DNA of 64,000 bases from Franzmannia qiaohouensis (lineage in GTDB: Bacteria; Pseudomonadota; Gammaproteobacteria; Pseudomonadales; Halomonadaceae). Positions 26,312 through 35,804 of the stretch are shown piece after piece. Position numbers and translations under genes: made by a program. The first letter of the stretch is position 1; each line of letters begins with the position of its first letter. The notes under the pieces are model-generated. The model saw only the letters and a program-made list of their open reading frames with translations, did not search any database and was not told the origin of the DNA. Location: assembly GCF_031451695.1 (NCBI RefSeq), contig NZ_JARWAM010000007.1, positions 62,001 to 126,000 of the forward strand, given 5' to 3'.

Positions 26312-27979
26312 CTAGTCCCGCGGTGCCCTGGGTTCCGGGTCGTCGCCGCCACGGCGGTCGAAGATCAGCGCACTGGGCTGCTCGCTGATGGTGCGTGCGG
26401 CCGGCTGCAGGTCGCGCATCAGCCGCTCGAGGCGCTGCATGGCGCCGGTCAACTCGCGATAGGCATCTGACTCCGGTGACAGCCCCGAGAGCGTTTCGCG
26501 CAGCTCGATCAGGCTGCGGTTGAGGTTGTCCGGCATCTCCCGGGTAGCCGGATCATCGGCAATCGACTGGAAGGTGGCGGTCAGCTCGCGGACTTCATCG
26601 AGCATCGCTTCGGACTGCGCCAGATTGCGGTCTAGGCCGCTGAGGATCGGCTCGATCTCGAGGTTGTTGAGCTTGTCGAGGAGGTTGGTGACCTGGGCCT
26701 CGATCTGGGCGAACCCGCCGGAGGTGGTGGGGAACACGCGGCGCTCCTCGAAGACTTCGGCGACGTACTCGCCCTCCAGGTCGCGCTGGAAGTTGAGATC
26801 GACGAACATCGCCCCGGTGAGCAGGTTACCGTTCTTGAGCGAGGCACGCAGGCCGATGTCGAACAACCGCTCGAATCGCGCCTCCCATTCGTCCAGGTCG
26901 AAGCGACCGTCGTCATCGTCATTGGCGATGCGCTGCGGCTCGATGCGCACCAGTACCGGAATGGCAAAGCCCTGACGCCCCTCCGGCTGGGTGGCACTGA
27001 AGTTCCACGGCACGCTGGCCACGGTGCCGATGCGCACGCCGCGAAACTCCACCGGCGCGCCGCGCGACAGGCCGCGCACGGTGCCATCGATCAGCATGAC
27101 GTACTCCAGGTAGCGGTTGAAGCTACCCTGCAGGGCGCTGTCCTCGTCGGGATAGAGGCTGAAGGTGGTGTCGGGCGCGACCCTGGGGCCGAGGGGGACG
27201 TCTTCGGGCACGCCGAAGGTCACACCGCCACCCAGCAGCGCTTCGAAGGACTCGACGTTGACGCGCACCCCTTCGGAGTCGAGGCGCAGGTCGATGCCGC
27301 TGGCCGACCAGAAGCGGGTGCTCTCGGTAACCAGGACGTCGTAGGGACTCTCGATGAACAGTCGCTGGCGCATCTGACGGTTGTCGGCGTCGAACTCGGT
27401 GGCCTCGACGCGGCCCACGGTGTAGCCCTGATAGGTGACCGGGTCGCCGAGCCGCAGTGAGTTGCCGAGTTGGCTGAGCAGGTTGATCCGAATGCCTTCG
27501 GCATCCTGGGAGGCGACCGGCGGCTGGTCGAGCACCTCGAACTCGCGCCGCGGCGCGTCGCTGCTGCCCGGCTGCAGCTGGATGTAGGCGCCCGACAGTA
27601 CGGTGCCCAGGCCGCTGATGCCCTCGCGGCCGATGCGCGGCTTGACCACCCAGAAACGCGTGTCGTCGACCAGCATGCGCTCGGCGTCGGGGCTGATGCG
27701 CGCCACGATCTCGGTGCTGCGCAGATCATCCGACAGGCCGACCCGCTCGACCCGGCCGATCTCGACATTGCGGGTCTTGATCAGGGTGCTGCCGGCTTCG
27801 ATGCCCTCGGCGTTGTCCATCACCAGGGTGATCTGGGTGCCGCGCTGCAGATAGTTGTCATAGGCCAGCCACAGGCCGATCAGCACGGCCACGATGGGCA
27901 CGATCCAGATCGGCGAGATACGCCGCTGGCGCCGGCGCTTGGCCTTGTGGGGGAGAGCAGCGGGGCGGTCTTCTGACAT
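26312..27979 (-). CDS. pqiB: MCE-domain lipid transport protein PqiB
   Basis: 555 residues. A basic cytoplasmic start (KAKRRRQRR) precedes one membrane anchor (about 22-42) and three MCE domains (about 45-140, 160-260, 285-420; repeated pattern RGTQITLVMDNAEGIEAG, LGDPVTYQGYTVGRV, RGAPVEFRGVRIGTV). A helical C-terminal region (LLDKLNNLEIEPILSGLDRN...) forms the periplasmic needle in E. coli PqiB. ATG at 27979 overlaps the pqiA stop by one base (TGATG), so the much longer open frame upstream is only the pqiA shadow. The complex moves lipids between membranes across the periplasm. Confidence 0.95.
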   Translation of the reverse strand: MSEDRPAALPHKAKRRRQRRISPIWIVPIVAVLIGLWLAYDNYLQRGTQITLVMDNAEGIEAGSTLIKTRNVEIGRVERVGLSDDLRSTEIVARISPDAERMLVDDTRFWVVKPRIGREGISGLGTVLSGAYIQLQPGSSDAPRREFEVLDQPPVASQDAEGIRINLLSQLGNSLRLGDPVTYQGYTVGRVEATEFDADNRQMRQRLFIESPYDVLVTESTRFWSASGIDLRLDSEGVRVNVESFEALLGGGVTFGVPEDVPLGPRVAPDTTFSLYPDEDSALQGSFNRYLEYVMLIDGTVRGLSRGAPVEFRGVRIGTVASVPWNFSATQPEGRQGFAIPVLVRIEPQRIANDDDDGRFDLDEWEARFERLFDIGLRASLKNGNLLTGAMFVDLNFQRDLEGEYVAEVFEERRVFPTTSGGFAQIEAQVTNLLDKLNNLEIEPILSGLDRNLAQSEAMLDEVRELTATFQSIADDPATREMPDNLNRSLIELRETLSGLSPESDAYRELTGAMQRLERLMRDLQPAARTISEQPSALIFDRRGGDDPEPRAPRD

Positions 27980-29301
27980 CAGGCGGTTCCTCGAGCAGTG
28001 GGCTCGGTGGTGGCGCGGTGGGGCGGTTGGTCCCAGATCAGGCGCGGATCGAAGGTCATGGCGGCGAGCATGGTGAGTACCACCACCGCGCCGAAGGCAA
28101 GCGCGGCGGGGCCTGGGGTGATCGACATCAGCGCGCCGGCGCGGATCAGTGCCACCAGCATGGCGACCACGAAGACGTCGATCATCGACCAGCGGCCAAT
28201 GAACTCGGTGATTCGGTACAGGGTGGTGCGCGTGGCGTTGCTCAACTCGTCGCTGCGGTTGATCATCAGGCACAGCCAGGCCAGGGCCAGGATTTTGCCC
28301 ACCGGCACGACCACGCTGGCGACGAAGATCACCGTGGCCACCGGCCAGTCGCCCATCTGCCACAGCTCCACCACGCCGCCGATGATCGTCGACTGGGAGG
28401 TGTGGCCCAGGGTGGTGGTGGTCATGATCGGATAGACGTTGGCCGGGACATACATCACCACTGAGGCGGCCAGCAATGCCCAGGTGCGCTGCAGGCTGTG
28501 CGGCAGCCGCGCATGAAGCCGCTCGCCGCAGCGTCGGCACTGGCCGTGGCCGTCGGCGGTGAGGCGGTTGACCAGGCCGCAGGTGGGACAGCCGGTGACC
28601 CGCTGGGGAGCCGCGGTCTCGCCGGTGCGCACGCCGCGTGGGGCCAGCGGCTCGCCGGCCAGCGAGAACCACATCCAGTCCGAGTCCACCGACTGGGTGG
28701 TGTAGAGCAGCAGGATAGCGAAGACGCAGAACGCCCAGAACGCCACGCCGAACTCGATCTGGGCCATGCCGGCGACCTTGATCAGGCTGACCAGGGCGCC
28801 AATGATGAAGACGTCGGCCATCATCCATGGATGCAGGTGTGCCAGCGAGCGGGCGATGCCGCGGCTGAACGGCAGCGGTTGGCGGCGCAGTAGCCCGAAC
28901 TGCAGCCAGATCATGCCGCACAGGTAGACCGCCGGCAGTACGATGATGGTCAGCGCCACGGCGATCGCCACCAGCGGCTGGTGGAAGCCGAGCATGGTGG
29001 AGGCCGTCTCGGAGAGTTCGATGCGATTGCCGACGCCGCCGACCTGAAAACTGATGAACGGAAAGCTCACCGCCATCATCAGTGCTAACAGGGCGCTGCA
29101 GGCCAGCGCCATGCTGCGCTGGGCAGGGCGGTAGTGCCGCTTGCTGAGGGTGTGGCCGCAGCGTGGGCAGTCGGCTCGCTCACGGGCGCGCAACGGCGGC
29201 AACGCCACCACCAGGTCGCATTCATGGCAGGCACGCAGGCGCCGCCGCGTGCGGGGCGGTGGTCCAGGTTCCTGGGTCGTGTCGATGGCGTTGTCGGTCA
29301 T
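27979..29301 (-). CDS. pqiA: Inner-membrane lipid transport protein PqiA
   Basis: 440 residues. Two homologous halves, each opening with a zinc-ribbon-like pair of cysteine motifs (CHECD...CPRCGH and CPTCG...CRRCGE), followed by four membrane segments with the PqiA pattern (DVFIIGALVSLIKVAGMA; DVFVVAMLVALIRAGAL). ATG at 29301 (MTDNAIDTTQE) was chosen; the frame extends 12 codons further without a ribosome site. It is first in the pqiABC operon and divergent from the YrbG-type exchanger gene, with 155 bases between holding both promoters. Confidence 0.94.
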   Translation of the reverse strand: MTDNAIDTTQEPGPPPRTRRRLRACHECDLVVALPPLRARERADCPRCGHTLSKRHYRPAQRSMALACSALLALMMAVSFPFISFQVGGVGNRIELSETASTMLGFHQPLVAIAVALTIIVLPAVYLCGMIWLQFGLLRRQPLPFSRGIARSLAHLHPWMMADVFIIGALVSLIKVAGMAQIEFGVAFWAFCVFAILLLYTTQSVDSDWMWFSLAGEPLAPRGVRTGETAAPQRVTGCPTCGLVNRLTADGHGQCRRCGERLHARLPHSLQRTWALLAASVVMYVPANVYPIMTTTTLGHTSQSTIIGGVVELWQMGDWPVATVIFVASVVVPVGKILALAWLCLMINRSDELSNATRTTLYRITEFIGRWSMIDVFVVAMLVALIRAGALMSITPGPAALAFGAVVVLTMLAAMTFDPRLIWDQPPHRATTEPTARGTA

Positions 29302-29456
29302 GGTCAGCGGTACCGTCGGGGGTGAGCCGGCAATCACTGAATTAGTGCCGTGCTGCTCATCCAGTCTGGCATTATGCCGACTGTGACACCACAGTTAAAC
29401 ATTCAATCGTGAATGTTCGATGCAAGTGGTCTGCGGGAATACGAAGAGGACGGCAT

Positions 29457-30443
29457 ATGATGACATGGCTGCCAGTAGCGGCGATCGTGGTTGGGCTGGT
29501 GATTCTGGTGTGGAGCGCCGAGCGCTTCGTCGACGGCGCGGTCGCGACGTCTCGCCACCTGGGGCTGTCGCCGCTGCTGATCGGCATGCTGGTGATCGGC
29601 TTCGGTACCTCGGCCCCGGAGCTGATGGTCTCGGCGCTGGCGTCGCTGGAAGGCAGCCCTGGGCTGGCGCTGGGCAATGCCTATGGCTCCAATATCACCA
29701 ATATTGGCCTGATCCTCGGGCTGGTGGCGCTGGTCTCGCCGCTGGCAGTGCACTCCCAGGTGCTGCGCCAGGAGCTGCCGGTGCTGGGCGCGGTGACCCT
29801 GCTGGCCGCCTGGCAGCTGCGCGATGGGGTGATCAGCGCCACCGAGGCCGCCGTGCTGCTGGTGGTACTGGCGCTGTTCATCGGCTTCAGTATCTGGCGC
29901 AGCCGCCAGCGCGGTGGCCGCGAGGATGCCCTGGCCAGCGACACCGCCGACAGCCTCGAACAGCAGTCGATGTCGCTGTCGCGCGGGGTGCTGTGGACCC
30001 TGCTGGGGTTGGCGCTGCTGATCGTCAGCTCGCGAATCCTGGTATGGGGTGCGGTGGAGATCGCGGCGGCCTTCGGCGTCAGCGACCTGATCATTGGCCT
30101 GACGGTAGTGGCGGTGGGCACCTCGTTGCCCGAGCTCGCCGCGTCGATCAGCGCGCTGCGCCGCCGCGAGCACGATCTGGTGCTCGGCAATGTGGTCGGC
30201 TCCAATCTCTTCAATACCCTGGCGGTAGTCGGGCTCGCCGGCGTGATCACGCCCATCGAGGCCGGTCCCGAGGTGTTGGCCCGCGACTGGCTGGCGATGG
30301 CCGTGATGACAGGCCTGTTGGCGCTGTTCGCGCTGGGCTGGCGCGGCCGGCCGGGACGTATCAACCGCTATGAGGGGGCAGCGCTGCTGGCCCTGTTCGT
30401 CGCCTATACCGGTTACCTGGTAGGCAGCGTACTGGCCCCCTGA
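29457..30443 (+). CDS. yrbG: CaCA-family calcium/sodium antiporter, YrbG type
   Basis: 328 residues, ten or so membrane segments. The two alpha-repeats are plain: GFGTSAPELMVSALAS (about 45-60) and AVGTSLPELAASISAL (about 220-235), each followed by the matching GNAYGSNITNIGLILG or GNVVGSNLFNTLAVVG. These residues coordinate cations in the exchanger family. A cytoplasmic loop (about 145-175, charged) joins the halves. ATG at 29457, with AGAGGA upstream, is preferred to a start 16 codons earlier. In E. coli, yrbG sits beside the mla lipid-transport genes; here it is beside pqi, another MCE system. Confidence 0.9.
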   Translation: MMTWLPVAAIVVGLVILVWSAERFVDGAVATSRHLGLSPLLIGMLVIGFGTSAPELMVSALASLEGSPGLALGNAYGSNITNIGLILGLVALVSPLAVHSQVLRQELPVLGAVTLLAAWQLRDGVISATEAAVLLVVLALFIGFSIWRSRQRGGREDALASDTADSLEQQSMSLSRGVLWTLLGLALLIVSSRILVWGAVEIAAAFGVSDLIIGLTVVAVGTSLPELAASISALRRREHDLVLGNVVGSNLFNTLAVVGLAGVITPIEAGPEVLARDWLAMAVMTGLLALFALGWRGRPGRINRYEGAALLALFVAYTGYLVGSVLAP

Positions 30444-30461
30444 GTGTCATCGGCGTGTCGC
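30444..30461 (+). promoter_or_regulatory. Possible Pho-box-like direct repeat upstream of phnD
   Basis: GTGTCAT-CGGC-GTGTCGC: two 7-base units at 11-base spacing, as in PhoB boxes (CTGTCAT-N4-CTGTCAT), but the spacer is GC-rich and the second unit is degraded. It lies 86 bases before phnD, directly after the exchanger stop. Weak evidence. Confidence 0.3.
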
Positions 30462-30546
30462 CAAATTGACACGCAACGGTTGCCTGATTGTCATCCACGC
30501 CGCCTAGGGTAGTGCCCCGTAGACTCCACCAAGACGAGGCACTCCC

Positions 30547-31512
30547 ATGGCATTTCCGCATGCACTGTATCGCACCCTACTTAGCACCGGCGCCGCCGGC
30601 CTGGTGCTCTGCTCGAGCCTGGCCAGCGCCGACCTGGCAGAACGCTTCAGCGACGCCGATGGCGACATGGTCGCCGATGCGCCCAGCGACGAGTCGCAGT
30701 GGGTGGATCCGGATACGCTGGTGTTTGCCTACACACCGGTGGAAGACCCGGCGGTCTACGCTGAGGTGTGGGCCGGCTTCCTTGAGCACATGGAGGAGGT
30801 CACCGGCAAGCGGGTGCAGTTCTTCCCGGTGCAGTCCAACTCGGCCCAGCTCGAGGCGATGCGCGCCGGCCGCCTGCACGTGGCGGGCTTCAATACCGGT
30901 GGGGTGCCGGTAGCGGTCAACTGCTCCGGCTTCGTGCCCTTCACCATGATGGCCTCCGAGGATGGCTCGTTCGGCTATGAGATGGAGATCATCACCTATC
31001 CGGGTAGCGGCATCGAGAGCGTCGAGGATCTCGCCGGTCGCAACCTGGCGTTCACCTCGCCGACGTCCAACTCGGGCTTCCGTGCGCCCTCCGCGCTGCT
31101 GCGCTCGGAGTACGGCCTCGAGGCCGATGAGGACTTCGAGGCCGCGTTCTCCGGTAGCCACGACAACTCCATTCTCGGCGTGGTCAACGCCGACTACGAT
31201 GCCGCCGCTATCGCCAACTCGGTGGGCACGCGCATGATCGCCCGCGGCGTGGTCGACGAGGGCGACTACGACATCATCTACACCTCCGAAACCTTCCCCA
31301 CTACCGCCTACGGCCACGTCTACAACCTGCACCCCGAGCTGGTCGACAAGGTCACCGAGGCGTTCGAGACCTTCGAATGGGAAGGCAGTGCGCTGCAGGA
31401 GGAGTTCGCCAATTCCGGCGAGTCGCAGTTCATCCCCATCACCTACCAGGAGCACTGGGCGGTGATTCGCACCATTGCCGATGCCAACGGCGTGACCTAC
31501 GACTGCGACTGA
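30547..31512 (+). CDS. phnD: Phosphonate/phosphite-type ABC transporter substrate-binding protein
   Basis: 321 residues with a signal peptide (cleavage near SSLASA). The mature protein has the PhnD-family layout: VFAYTPVEDPAVYAEVWAGF near the start, RAGRLHVAGFNTGG, DLAGRNLAFTSPTSNSGF and TYDCD at the end. Members bind phosphonates, phosphite or hypophosphite; the pocket cannot be read well enough to choose. GAGG lies nine bases before the start. First gene of a four-gene importer (phnD-phnC-phnE-phnE). No C-P lyase, phosphonatase or phosphite dehydrogenase gene is in the window. Confidence 0.9.
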   Translation: MAFPHALYRTLLSTGAAGLVLCSSLASADLAERFSDADGDMVADAPSDESQWVDPDTLVFAYTPVEDPAVYAEVWAGFLEHMEEVTGKRVQFFPVQSNSAQLEAMRAGRLHVAGFNTGGVPVAVNCSGFVPFTMMASEDGSFGYEMEIITYPGSGIESVEDLAGRNLAFTSPTSNSGFRAPSALLRSEYGLEADEDFEAAFSGSHDNSILGVVNADYDAAAIANSVGTRMIARGVVDEGDYDIIYTSETFPTTAYGHVYNLHPELVDKVTEAFETFEWEGSALQEEFANSGESQFIPITYQEHWAVIRTIADANGVTYDCD

Positions 31513-31590
31513 TCGCTGCCAACGACGTGACGGCCGTGCCGCCGGGGGATGCATATCCCCCGGCGGCACGTCGCGAGGGGAGATACTCAG

Positions 31591-32418
31591 ATGCTTACCT
31601 TAAGCGCGGTGACCAAGCGCTATGCCACCGGCGATCTGGCCTTGAACGACATCCACCTGTCGCTGCCACGCGGCCAGGTGATGGCGCTGATCGGCCCCTC
31701 GGGGGCCGGCAAGAGCACCCTGATTCGCTGCGTCAATCGGCTGGTCGAGCCCAGCGGTGGCAGCATTCACCTCGAGGATACCGAGCTCACTGGGCTCTCG
31801 AGCGGACGCCTGCGCCAGGCCCGTCGGGCCATGGCGATGATCTTCCAGGAGTATGCGCTGGTGGATCGCCTCACGGTGATGGAGAACGTGCTTTCCGGAC
31901 GGCTCGGCTACGTCGGTTTCTGGCGCAGCTTTCTGCGCCGCTACCCGAAGACCGATGTGATCGAGGCATTTCGACTGCTCGAGCGGGTCGGCCTGGGGCA
32001 TGCACTGGACAAGCGCGCCGATGCGCTCTCAGGCGGCCAGCGCCAGCGGGTGGGTATCGCCCGCGCCCTGCTGCAGGACCCGCGCCTGCTGCTGGTCGAT
32101 GAGCCCACCGCAAGCCTCGATCCCAAGACCTCGCGACAGATCATGCGCTTGATCCGCGAGCTGTGTGCGGAGCGCGACCTGGCGGCGATCATCAATATCC
32201 ACGATGTCAGCCTGGCGCGGCAGTTTGCCGACCGCATCGTCGGGCTGCGTGGCGGCGAGATCGTCTTCGATGGCAAGCCCGGCGAACTCAACGCCGAGAT
32301 CCTCACGACCATCTACGGCGAAGAGGATTGGAGCAACGAAGAGGGCGAAGAAGACGACGCCGACGATGCCGTGCAGGTAACGCCGGCACCGGCGCTGGCC
32401 ATGGGGGGCGGGCGATGA
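31591..32418 (+). CDS. phnC: Phosphonate-type ABC transporter ATP-binding protein
   Basis: 275 residues. Walker A GPSGAGKSTLIR (about 36-47), Q-loop in MIFQEYALVDRL, signature LSGGQRQRVGIARAL, Walker B LLLVDEPTASLD, H-loop NIHDVSLAR. Matches PhnC length and pattern. An unusual acidic tail (NEEGEEDDADDA) extends about 25 residues past the domain. ATG at 31591, with GAGGGGAG upstream; it overlaps the following permease start (ATGA). Confidence 0.94.
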   Translation: MLTLSAVTKRYATGDLALNDIHLSLPRGQVMALIGPSGAGKSTLIRCVNRLVEPSGGSIHLEDTELTGLSSGRLRQARRAMAMIFQEYALVDRLTVMENVLSGRLGYVGFWRSFLRRYPKTDVIEAFRLLERVGLGHALDKRADALSGGQRQRVGIARALLQDPRLLLVDEPTASLDPKTSRQIMRLIRELCAERDLAAIINIHDVSLARQFADRIVGLRGGEIVFDGKPGELNAEILTTIYGEEDWSNEEGEEDDADDAVQVTPAPALAMGGGR

Positions 32419-33230
32419 GCGCTGCGCGTGAACGGTTGGCCGAGCAGGGCGAGTGGCGGCGGATGCCGCTGATCGGCGATGCGCGGTTGCGCTGGCTGCT
32501 GGTGATCGGTGTGGTGCTGTACCTGGTGCTGGCGCTGAGCTCGATCAGCGTCAACTGGGCGCGGGTCGCCGAGGGCATGAGCCGCGGGCTCAATTTCCTG
32601 GCCGCCTTCGCTCAGCCGGACTTCATCAGCCGACGCGGCGATATCGTCAACGGCCTGCTGGAAAGCCTGACCATGACCCTCACCTCGACGGTGATCGGCG
32701 TCGCGCTGGCGATCCCGGTAGGGCTTGGCGCGGCACGCAATATCTCGCCGCTGCCGGTATACCTGCTGTGCCGCGGCATCATTACCGTGTCGCGCACCTT
32801 CCAGGAGGTCATCATCGCCATCCTGTTCGTGGTGATGTTCGGCTTCGGCCCGCTGGCGGGGATGATCACCCTGGCGTTTGCCACCATCGGCTTCATGGCC
32901 AAGCTGCTCGCCGAGGACATCGAAGACCTCGACTGGCGCCAGGTCGAGGCGGTGCGCGCAACCGGCGCCAGCTGGCTGCAGACCATGAACCACGCGGTCC
33001 AACCGCAAGTGATGCCGCGCCTGATCGGTCTCTCCATGTACCGGCTGGACATCAACTTCCGCGAGTCGGCGGTGATCGGCATCGTCGGTGCCGGTGGCAT
33101 CGGCGCGACCCTCAATACCTCGATCAGCCGCTACGAGTACGACACCTCGGCGGCGATCCTGCTGATCATCATCGGCATCGTGCTGCTGAGCGAGTATAGC
33201 TCCAGCCACGTGCGCCGCTGGACCCAGTGA
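32415..33230 (+). CDS. phnE: Phosphonate-type ABC transporter permease 1
   Basis: 271 residues, about six membrane segments, with the permease EAA loop near RQVEAVRATGASWLQTMNHAV. Other PhnE features: LTSTVIGVALAIPVGLGAARN and INFRESAVIGIVGAGGIG. ATG at 32415 overlaps phnC. Permease 2 follows after 45 bases, and the two are clear paralogues forming a likely heterodimer. Confidence 0.93.
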   Translation: MSAARERLAEQGEWRRMPLIGDARLRWLLVIGVVLYLVLALSSISVNWARVAEGMSRGLNFLAAFAQPDFISRRGDIVNGLLESLTMTLTSTVIGVALAIPVGLGAARNISPLPVYLLCRGIITVSRTFQEVIIAILFVVMFGFGPLAGMITLAFATIGFMAKLLAEDIEDLDWRQVEAVRATGASWLQTMNHAVQPQVMPRLIGLSMYRLDINFRESAVIGIVGAGGIGATLNTSISRYEYDTSAAILLIIIGIVLLSEYSSSHVRRWTQ

Positions 33231-33275
33231 TGCCCTGGCGACGCGCATTGCATCGGCTAATTAAGGAGTAAATAA

Positions 33276-34091
33276 ATGCCTGTTTCGACCAATGAGCAGG
33301 GCGAACCGATCTGGCGCCTGCGCACCACCCGCGCTCAGTGGCTGGGCTATCTTGCCTGGCTGGCAGGAATCTCACTGTTCCTGCTGTGCTGGAAGCTGAT
33401 TTCCGACAACACCATGTGGGTGTTCGTCGAAGACGCCGGCCGCCAGGGAAGCGACCTGATCAGCCGCATGCTGCCGCCGCAGTGGAGCTATGCCCAGCGG
33501 CTGTGGCAGCCGATGTGGGATACCCTCAACATCGCCACCCTGGGCACGCTGCTGGGCATCGCCATGGCCTTTCCGGTGGCCTTCCTGGCGGCGCGCAACA
33601 CCAGCCCGCATCCGCTGGTGCGTAGCGCGGCACTGGTCGTCATCGTCTCCTCGCGTTCGATCAATTCACTGATCTGGGCGATGCTGCTGGTGACCATCCT
33701 CGGGCCGGGGGTGCTGGCGGGAATCATCGCCATCGCGCTACGCTCCATCGGCTTCGTCGGCAAGCTGCTCTATGAAGCCATCGAGGAGATCCACCCGACT
33801 CCGGTAGAGGCGATCAACGCCACCGGTGCCAGCCGCATGCAGGTGATGAGCTATGCCGTGCTGCCCCAGGTGATGCCCGCCTTTGCCGGGATCAGTGTCT
33901 ACCGCTGGGACATCAACATCCGCGAGTCGACGGTGCTGGGGCTGGTCGGTGCCGGCGGCATCGGGCTACAGCTCAACTCGGCGATCAATAGTCTGGCGTG
34001 GAACCAGGTCAGCGTGATCTTCCTGATGATATTCGTCACGGTGCTGGCCTCGGAGTGGGTATCGGCACGGGTGCGTCGCGCCATCATCTAG
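33276..34091 (+). CDS. phnE: Phosphonate-type ABC transporter permease 2
   Basis: 271 residues, same length and topology as its partner. The EAA-type loop is PVEAINATGASRMQVMSYAVLPQVMP and the C-terminal signature is INIRESTVLGLVGAGGIGLQ. AAGGAG lies eight bases before the start. Last gene of the importer; a hairpin at 34194-34213 may mark the end of the transcript. Confidence 0.93.
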   Translation: MPVSTNEQGEPIWRLRTTRAQWLGYLAWLAGISLFLLCWKLISDNTMWVFVEDAGRQGSDLISRMLPPQWSYAQRLWQPMWDTLNIATLGTLLGIAMAFPVAFLAARNTSPHPLVRSAALVVIVSSRSINSLIWAMLLVTILGPGVLAGIIAIALRSIGFVGKLLYEAIEEIHPTPVEAINATGASRMQVMSYAVLPQVMPAFAGISVYRWDINIRESTVLGLVGAGGIGLQLNSAINSLAWNQVSVIFLMIFVTVLASEWVSARVRRAII

Positions 34092-34385
34092 GCCAGGCAC
34101 GAACACTGGCTGTGCTGCCCTGCGGCAACGCGACACACCGTTAGCGAAGAAACCTTCTTTAGTTGTACGCCTCCTATACGTAACATGATCGAGCCGGTGC
34201 ATTAGGGCACCGGTGACGGGTATTAACGCTGCCAAGCGTCTAGGCTTAGGCTGCAACGCCCCGTAAGTCGCACAGAAATGCGCAACGGCCCGCTGGGCCC
34301 GAGTGACAAGACGTGGTGGCGAGCCGCCACCCCTTCGCATCGATCGCGGCGATCACGAGTCAGTGTCTTCGTAGGGAGTATGATG
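34092..34385 (+). other. Intergenic region between phn importer and cydA
   Basis: No gene seen in these 294 bases. It contains an inverted repeat CCGGTGC/GCACCGG (34194-34200 with 34207-34213) that may weakly terminate the phn transcript; no T-run follows. The cydA leader is presumably in the second half. I looked for an FNR/ANR box of TTGAT-N4-ATCAA type and did not find one. Confidence 0.6.
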
Positions 34386-35801
34386 ATGGAGCTTGATCCG
34401 CTCGTCCTGTCACGCATGCAGTTCGCCTTTGTCGTCTCGTTTCACGCCATCTTTCCGGTCTTCACCATCGGCCTGGCATCCTATATCGCCTTGCTGCATG
34501 GCCTGTTCTACAAGACCGAGAACCCCGCCTGGGAGCGCCTGGCGGTGTTCTGGACCAAGGTCTTCGCCGTGGTCTTCGGCATGGGGGTGGTGTCGGGCAT
34601 CGTGATGTCCTTCCAGTTCGGTACCAACTGGAGCAACTTCTCCCAGGCCGCTGCCAACTTCCTCGGGCCGGTACTCAGCTATGAGGTGGTAACCGCCTTC
34701 TTCCTCGAGGCCGCGTTCCTTGGGGTGCTGCTGTTCGGTCGCGGCAAGGTGCCCCAGGGGGTTCACCTGTTCGCCGCGATCATGGTGGCCATCGGTACCT
34801 TCATCTCGACGTTCTGGATTCTCTCGGCCAACAGCTGGATGCACACGCCGGCGGGGGTCGAGTTCACCGACAACTCCTTCTACGTGGTGTCGTGGATGGA
34901 GGCGATCTTCAATCCGTCATTTCCGTATCGCTTCGGGCATATGGCGCTGGCGTCGTTCATCACCGGCGGGTTTGTGGTCGCCGGGGTCAGCGCCTGGTAC
35001 CTGCTCCAGGGGCGCGACGTGGAGGCCAACAAGCGCGCGCTGTCGATGTGCCTGTGGCTGCTGCTGTTCCTGACCCCGGCCCAGGCGCTGATGGGCGACT
35101 TCCACGGCCTCAACACCCTGGAGTACCAGCCGACCAAGGTGGCGGCGATGGAGGGTAACTGGGAGACCCGCGAGGGGGTGCCGCTGCTGCTGTTCGCGCT
35201 GCCTGACCAGGCAGCCCAGGAGAACCGCTTCGAGCTCGGTATTCCGCGCCTGGCCAGCCTGATCCTGACCCACGACCTGGACGGCGAGGTGCCGGGCCTC
35301 AACGAGGTAAGTGCCGAGGAGCAGCCGCCGGTGGCGCTGGTATTCTGGGCCTTCCGGGTCATGGTTGGCATCGGCTTGCTGATGATTGCGGTAGCGCTGG
35401 CGGGGCTGGTGCTGCGGCGCGGCGGTCGTGTCTATGAGCATCGTGGCTTTCTGCAGCTACTGCGACTGATGAGCGTCACGCCCTTCATCGCGGTGCTGGC
35501 GGGCTGGATCGTCACCGAAGCAGGGCGCGCGCCGTGGCTGGTCTACGGCATCATGACCCACGCCGAGGGCCTGACGCCGTCGCTGACCGGCGGCATGGCG
35601 CTGTTCACCTTGATCGGCTATGCCGCAGTCTACGGCGTGGTGTTCTATGCCGGGGTCTACTACCTGACTCGAGTGGTGCGCAACGGCATGGTACCCAAGG
35701 AGGAAGAGCGGTTGATCGACGAAGTGGAGCGGCCCATGCGCCCGTGGTCGGCGACGCATATTCCCTTCGACGATGATCCCGCACCGGCGGAGAGGAGCTG
35801 A
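34386..35801 (+). CDS. cydA: Cytochrome bd-type quinol oxidase subunit I, cyanide-insensitive (CIO) type
   Basis: 471 residues, shorter than E. coli CydA (522), as expected for the short-Q-loop CIO subfamily. Nine or so membrane segments. Likely haem ligands are the His in VVSFHAIFP and the His in RFGHMALASF. The GWxxTExGRxPW motif reads GWIVTEAGRAPW: Ala (about residue 382) replaces the usual Gln. Three consecutive ATGs occur at 34380, 34383 and 34386; the last has the best spacing from GGGAG. It couples quinol oxidation to oxygen reduction without proton pumping. First gene of cydABDC. Confidence 0.94.
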   Translation: MELDPLVLSRMQFAFVVSFHAIFPVFTIGLASYIALLHGLFYKTENPAWERLAVFWTKVFAVVFGMGVVSGIVMSFQFGTNWSNFSQAAANFLGPVLSYEVVTAFFLEAAFLGVLLFGRGKVPQGVHLFAAIMVAIGTFISTFWILSANSWMHTPAGVEFTDNSFYVVSWMEAIFNPSFPYRFGHMALASFITGGFVVAGVSAWYLLQGRDVEANKRALSMCLWLLLFLTPAQALMGDFHGLNTLEYQPTKVAAMEGNWETREGVPLLLFALPDQAAQENRFELGIPRLASLILTHDLDGEVPGLNEVSAEEQPPVALVFWAFRVMVGIGLLMIAVALAGLVLRRGGRVYEHRGFLQLLRLMSVTPFIAVLAGWIVTEAGRAPWLVYGIMTHAEGLTPSLTGGMALFTLIGYAAVYGVVFYAGVYYLTRVVRNGMVPKEEERLIDEVERPMRPWSATHIPFDDDPAPAERS

Positions 35802-35804
35802 GCC

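Noticed and set aside
27980..28921. Extended N-terminus of the pqiB frame
   Set aside because: It lies entirely within pqiA in another frame; homologues and the TGATG overlap place the start at 27979.
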